Part shown: one piece after another, positions 7,026 to 9,168 of the stretch
Numbering within the stretch: position 1 is the stretch's first letter
How the letters are laid out: the number at the start of each line of letters is the position of its first letter
Assembly: GCA_014379925.1 (NCBI GenBank)
Contig: JACMKY010000023.1
Coordinates: 1-9,168, forward strand
Origin: Cytophagales bacterium
GTDB taxonomy: Bacteria; Bacteroidota; Bacteroidia; Cytophagales; ES-bin-26
Length of the DNA stretch: 9,168 nucleotides
Direction: 5' to 3'
The notes under the pieces: model-generated
Seen by the model: the letters and a program-made list of their open reading frames with translations, nothing else
The model's database searches: none
Told to the model about the DNA's origin: nothing
Made by a program: the position numbers and the translations under genes

Positions 7026-7057
7026 TTTGGAGGCATCCGGGTATTGTCCTACCTTGT
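7026..7057 (+). promoter_or_regulatory. Candidate promoter of the amidohydrolase gene
   Basis: TTTG (7026-7029), a 20-bp spacer and TACCTTGT (7050-7057) resemble the Bacteroidota TTTG-N19/20-TAnnTTTG promoter, with the last two -7 positions off consensus. It would give a leader of only about 15-20 nt before the ATG at 7082, and it supports separate transcription from porZ. Confidence 0.4.
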
Positions 7058-7081
7058 CCCCCGTTTCTAACCCAACTCCCG

Positions 7082-8383
7082 ATGATAAAACGCTTACTTT
7101 TTTCCGGCTGGCTGGCCTTCTTGTTCAGCGCGGCTTCGGTATCGGCCCAGCAAACCCTGCTTCACTGCGGCACCCTGATCGACGGCCGGCAAAACGCGCC
7201 GCTCTCGCAGATGACCGTGGTCGTGAGCGGCAACAAAATTGTCCGGGTGGACAAGGGCTACACGGCTCCCGGCTCCGGCGACCGGGTAGTGGACCTGAAA
7301 AACAAGACCGTAATGCCCGGCCTGATGGACATGCACGTGCACCTGGAAAGTGAAACCAGCAAGGACGGCACCTTGAAACGCTTTACCCTCAACCCACCCG
7401 ATGTCGCCTTTGAATCCACCCGGTACGCCCGCAATACGCTCATGGCCGGCTTCACCACCGTGCGCGACCTGGGCGGCAGCGGCGTGAATATTTCCCTCCG
7501 CAACGCCATCAACCGGGGAATGGTGGTGGGGCCGCGCGTCTTCACCTGCGGCAAGTCCATTGCCACCACGGGTGGCCACGCCGACCCGACCAACGGCTAC
7601 CGCAAGGACATGCAGGGCGATCCCGGCCCGGCGGAAGGGGTGATCAACAGCGCCGAAGAAGGCCGCAAGGCCGTGCGCCAGCGCTACAAGGAAGGATCGG
7701 ACCTCATCAAAATCACGGCGACGGGCGGCGTACTGAGCCTGGCCAAAGACGGCTCGGGGCCGCAATTCACCGAAGAGGAAATCAAAGCCATTGTGGATAT
7801 GGCCAAGGATTACGGTTTCAAGGTAGCTGCGCACGCGCACGGGGCGGAGGGAATGAAGCGGGCCATCCGCGCGGGGGTGACTTCCATCGAGCACGGCACC
7901 TACCTGGACGACGAAGCGATTGCGCTGTTTAAGAAGTACGGCACCTTCTACGTACCCACCATTCTGGCGGGGCGCACCGTGGCCGATTCGGCCAAGATAC
8001 CGGGTTACTACGCCGCCATCGTGACGCCCAAAGCCCTGGCGGTGGGACCGCTGATCCAGAACACGTTTGCCAGAGCTTACAAAGGCGGCGTAAAAATTGC
8101 CTTCGGCACCGATTCGGGCGTGTCGGTGCACGGGCGGAACGCGCTGGAGTTTGAATTCATGACCGAAGGCGGCATGCCGCCGATGGCCGCCATCCAATCG
8201 GCCACCCTCGTTGCCGCCGAACTGGTGGGCATGAAGGAACAACTCGGCTCGGTGGAGGCCGGCAAGCTGGCTGACCTCGTCGCCACCGACGAAAATCCGC
8301 TGCAAAACATCAAAACCCTGCGCAACGTCACCTTCGTGATGAAGGACGGCGTGGTGTACAAGGGCGGGGGATTGGGTGAGTAA
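7082..8383 (+). CDS. Exported metal-dependent amidohydrolase, probable Xaa-Pro/Xaa-Arg type dipeptidase
   Basis: This 433-residue member of the amidohydrolase superfamily belongs to the imidazolonepropionase/prolidase-like branch, characterised members of which hydrolyse dipeptides with a C-terminal Pro, Arg or Lys. Residues 1-22 are a clear Sec signal peptide (hydrophobic 5-20, cleavage near SVSA|QQTLL), so the enzyme acts in the periplasm or outside. After a small N-terminal beta segment (TLIDG, NKIVRVDKG), the binuclear metal site is complete: HVH at 85-87 in MDMHVHLES, Lys210 in DLIKITATGG as the likely carboxylated bridging lysine, His251 and His253 in AAHAHG, His271 in IEHGTYLDD, and catalytic Asp344 in FGTDSGV. 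The C-terminus returns to the beta segment with GSVEAGKLADLVATDENPL, the usual superfamily ending. The length fits. The ATG at 7082 directly precedes the signal peptide. Substrate is not determinable; an annotation as imidazolonepropionase would be unlikely given the export signal. Confidence 0.88.
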   Translation: MIKRLLFSGWLAFLFSAASVSAQQTLLHCGTLIDGRQNAPLSQMTVVVSGNKIVRVDKGYTAPGSGDRVVDLKNKTVMPGLMDMHVHLESETSKDGTLKRFTLNPPDVAFESTRYARNTLMAGFTTVRDLGGSGVNISLRNAINRGMVVGPRVFTCGKSIATTGGHADPTNGYRKDMQGDPGPAEGVINSAEEGRKAVRQRYKEGSDLIKITATGGVLSLAKDGSGPQFTEEEIKAIVDMAKDYGFKVAAHAHGAEGMKRAIRAGVTSIEHGTYLDDEAIALFKKYGTFYVPTILAGRTVADSAKIPGYYAAIVTPKALAVGPLIQNTFARAYKGGVKIAFGTDSGVSVHGRNALEFEFMTEGGMPPMAAIQSATLVAAELVGMKEQLGSVEAGKLADLVATDENPLQNIKTLRNVTFVMKDGVVYKGGGLGE

Positions 8384-8386
8384 GGT

Positions 8387-8431
8387 AATTCAGTGGTTGG
8401 TAATTGGGTATTGGAGTGGGTAGACTGAATT
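8387..8431 (+). terminator. Weak inverted repeat after the amidohydrolase gene, possible terminator
   Basis: AATTCAGT (8387-8394) and ACTGAATT (8424-8431) are exact reverse complements, starting 4 bp after the stop codon. The right arm runs into a short T-stretch (TTTTGGG). The 29-nt loop is long for an intrinsic terminator, so this is only a candidate. Confidence 0.25.
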
Positions 8432-8446
8432 TTGGGAGCGGTTATA

Positions 8447-8475
8447 CCAAAATGAAATCCTGAGTGGCGCAACAG
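8447..8475 (-). repeat. Interspersed repeat, copy 2 (amidohydrolase 3' flank)
   Basis: CCAAAATGAAATC (8447-8459) and GCGCAACAG (8467-8475) on the plus strand are the reverse complement of the two blocks at 2715-2742, at nearly equal spacing. It lies 64 bp past the amidohydrolase stop. Beyond the 9-mer, both copies continue with a looser match (ACT, then AACCC) read in the direction of gene transcription, so the true element is probably longer. It continues into a small palindrome GCATATATGC (8475-8484). Confidence 0.65.
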
Positions 8476-8527
8476 CATATATGCACTAACCCCATGCTTT
8501 GGCGCGGGGAGAAGGCCACCCACACTG

Positions 8528-8640
8528 GGCTTTAGCCCCTAATCTTGAGTGCCCGAGTGGAAGCCATAAGATTCTATCTTTCTGGTCTATTTCACGAAGC
8601 GCCGAAAGAGGGATACCGAGTGAAAGTCAAGGCTAAAGCC
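8528..8640. repeat. 113-bp segment with inverted GGCTTTAGCC / GGCTAAAGCC ends
   Basis: GGCTTTAGCC (8528-8537) and GGCTAAAGCC (8631-8640) are exact inverted copies flanking a short segment. Each end is itself a near-palindrome (GGCT-NN-AGCC). Inside, CCGAGTGGAAG (8553-8563) and CCGAGTGAAAG (8616-8626) match at 10 of 11 bases. No coding potential is recognised. It could be a tiny non-autonomous mobile element or a structured repeat; no target-site duplication is evident. Confidence 0.5.
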
Positions 8641-8658
8641 AATGTATATTTCGTCTTT

Positions 8659-8910
8659 CCACGGCATGAATGCCGTGGTTAACGCATCGAGGGGCACTTG
8701 GCAATCGCACGAATGCCGTGGTTAACGCGTTTGGAAAGGTAGTTGACTATGAGTATGAATGCCGTGACCCGAATGCCGTGGGTAACGCATCAAGGGAACA
8801 CTTGGCAACCGCATAAATGCCGTAATGCGTTGAGGAAGGTGTTTGACGCAACCAGCTCAGCGCATCCGGAGGCATGTTGGGCATGGTTGACGCATTTAGG
8901 AAGGCATTCG
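8659..8910 (+). repeat. Degenerate REP-like repeat array (GAATGCCGTGG-TTAACGC units)
   Basis: The block opens with the hairpin CCACGGCAT-GA-ATGCCGTGG (8659-8678; 9-bp stem, 2-nt loop). The 18-mer GAATGCCGTGGTTAACGC occurs exactly at 8668-8685 and 8711-8728, and with one mismatch at 8771-8788. Shorter copies are at 8757-8766 and 8816-8823. Longer units also match: 8668-8709 versus 8771-8813 agree at about 38 of 43 columns, and the tail GCGTTTGGAAAGGTAGTTGAC (8727-8747, split by small changes) recurs as a diverged copy at ~8827-8847 and more loosely at 8882-8908. This gives a higher-order period of ~100 bp. The pattern resembles intergenic REP-type palindromic repeats rather than CRISPR, since spacing is irregular and units decay. 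Confidence 0.7.
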
Positions 8911-9069
8911 AGAACGGACACGAAAGGGGCGATCAGTCGGCGTAAAACAACGCGGCTGGAGACCTGAAAACGGATATCGCAGTGTAAATTAATGCCTGGC
9001 AAATTTTTCGTTAAAGCTGGGGAAAACAGCATCTTCTCAATCGTTGCATTCCCGTTTCCACCACCCGCC

Positions 9070-9168
9070 ATGACCGACCTCCGAATTGCCACTGCCCAGT
9101 TTGAGAACCGGAGCGGCGACAAAGCCTACAACCTCTCGGTGATTGACCAGCTGACCCGGCGCGCCAAA
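9070..9168 (+). CDS. Nitrilase (carbon-nitrogen hydrolase) family protein, N-terminal 33 codons only
   Basis: The frame starts at the ATG at 9070 and runs open off the window. The visible start, MTDLRIATAQFENRSGDKAY, is the typical first beta strand of the nitrilase superfamily (RIATAQF, then NRSGDKAYNLSVI), whose members hydrolyse nitriles or amides with a Glu-Lys-Cys triad in the cytosol. None of the triad residues is within the visible part, so the branch (nitrilase, amidase, omega-amidase) cannot be decided. No signal peptide is seen. The ATG follows a C-rich stretch and, as usual for this group, no Shine-Dalgarno sequence is evident. Confidence 0.75.
   Translation, partial: MTDLRIATAQFENRSGDKAYNLSVIDQLTRRAK

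Larger units (their letters stand above)
8384..9069. other. Repeat-rich non-coding block before the nitrilase-family gene
   Basis: This 686-bp block holds, in order, a weak inverted repeat after the amidohydrolase stop, copy 2 of the interspersed repeat, a segment bounded by the inverted ends GGCTTTAGCC/GGCTAAAGCC, and a degenerate tandem array of GAATGCCGTGG-TTAACGC units. From ~8910 to 9069 I see only AT-richer DNA leading into the nitrilase-family start, with no clear promoter. No protein, tRNA or rRNA was recognised; the short frames crossing it are built from the repeats. Confidence 0.7.

Noticed and set aside
7094..8305. A 403-codon open frame on the minus strand opposite the amidohydrolase gene.
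   Set aside because: It is an antisense shadow. The plus-strand frame carries every metal ligand of the amidohydrolase family.
8668..8910. A CRISPR array.
   Set aside because: Units are of different lengths, decay strongly and lack regular spacers of constant length; no cas gene is nearby.
8743..8967. A 74-codon open frame on the plus strand in the repeat block.
   Set aside because: It is composed of the tandem repeat units and shows no protein feature or upstream promoter.

Overview
The window looks like a piece of a GC-rich Bacteroidota chromosome, most likely from the Cytophagales (Spirosoma/Larkinella-like relatives). The evidence is a SusC/RagA TonB-linked outer-membrane protein, a PorZ-type type IX secretion (T9SS) surface protein with its own T9SS C-terminal domain, promoters of the TTTG/TAnnTTTG type, and no Shine-Dalgarno sequences before the starts. 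The family assignment is an inference from gene content and codon use, not from any search.

Layout. Positions 1-2192 (minus strand) hold the N-terminal ~730 residues of a SusC-like nutrient transporter; the C-terminus, and probably a SusD partner, lie beyond the left edge. Positions 2193-2744 are non-coding and carry a candidate promoter, a perfect 12-bp hairpin, a 14-bp tandem duplication and one copy of an interspersed repeat. Positions 2745-4142 (minus) encode kynurenine 3-monooxygenase (kmo). Positions 4143-4581 are the divergent kmo/porZ intergenic region, with a perfect 14-bp inverted repeat and an 18-bp direct repeat. Positions 4582-6942 (plus) encode a PorZ-like T9SS attachment-complex protein. 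Positions 7082-8383 (plus) encode an exported binuclear-metal amidohydrolase, probably a dipeptidase. Positions 8384-9069 are a repeat-rich non-coding block. Positions 9070-9168 (plus) are the first 33 codons of a nitrilase-family hydrolase.

The genes do not form one operon or an obvious pathway. Three products (SusC, PorZ, amidohydrolase) carry export signals and act at the envelope: nutrient uptake, surface anchoring of secreted proteins, and peptide processing. Kmo and the nitrilase-like protein are cytosolic. No new defence or mobile system was found among the genes. The least explained parts are non-coding: (i) a 28-29 bp element found just past the 3' ends of both kmo and the amidohydrolase gene, in the same orientation relative to transcription; (ii) a degenerate array of GAATGCCGTGG-TTAACGC repeats with a hairpin at its head; (iii) two perfect long inverted repeats, one in the susC leader and one between kmo and porZ.
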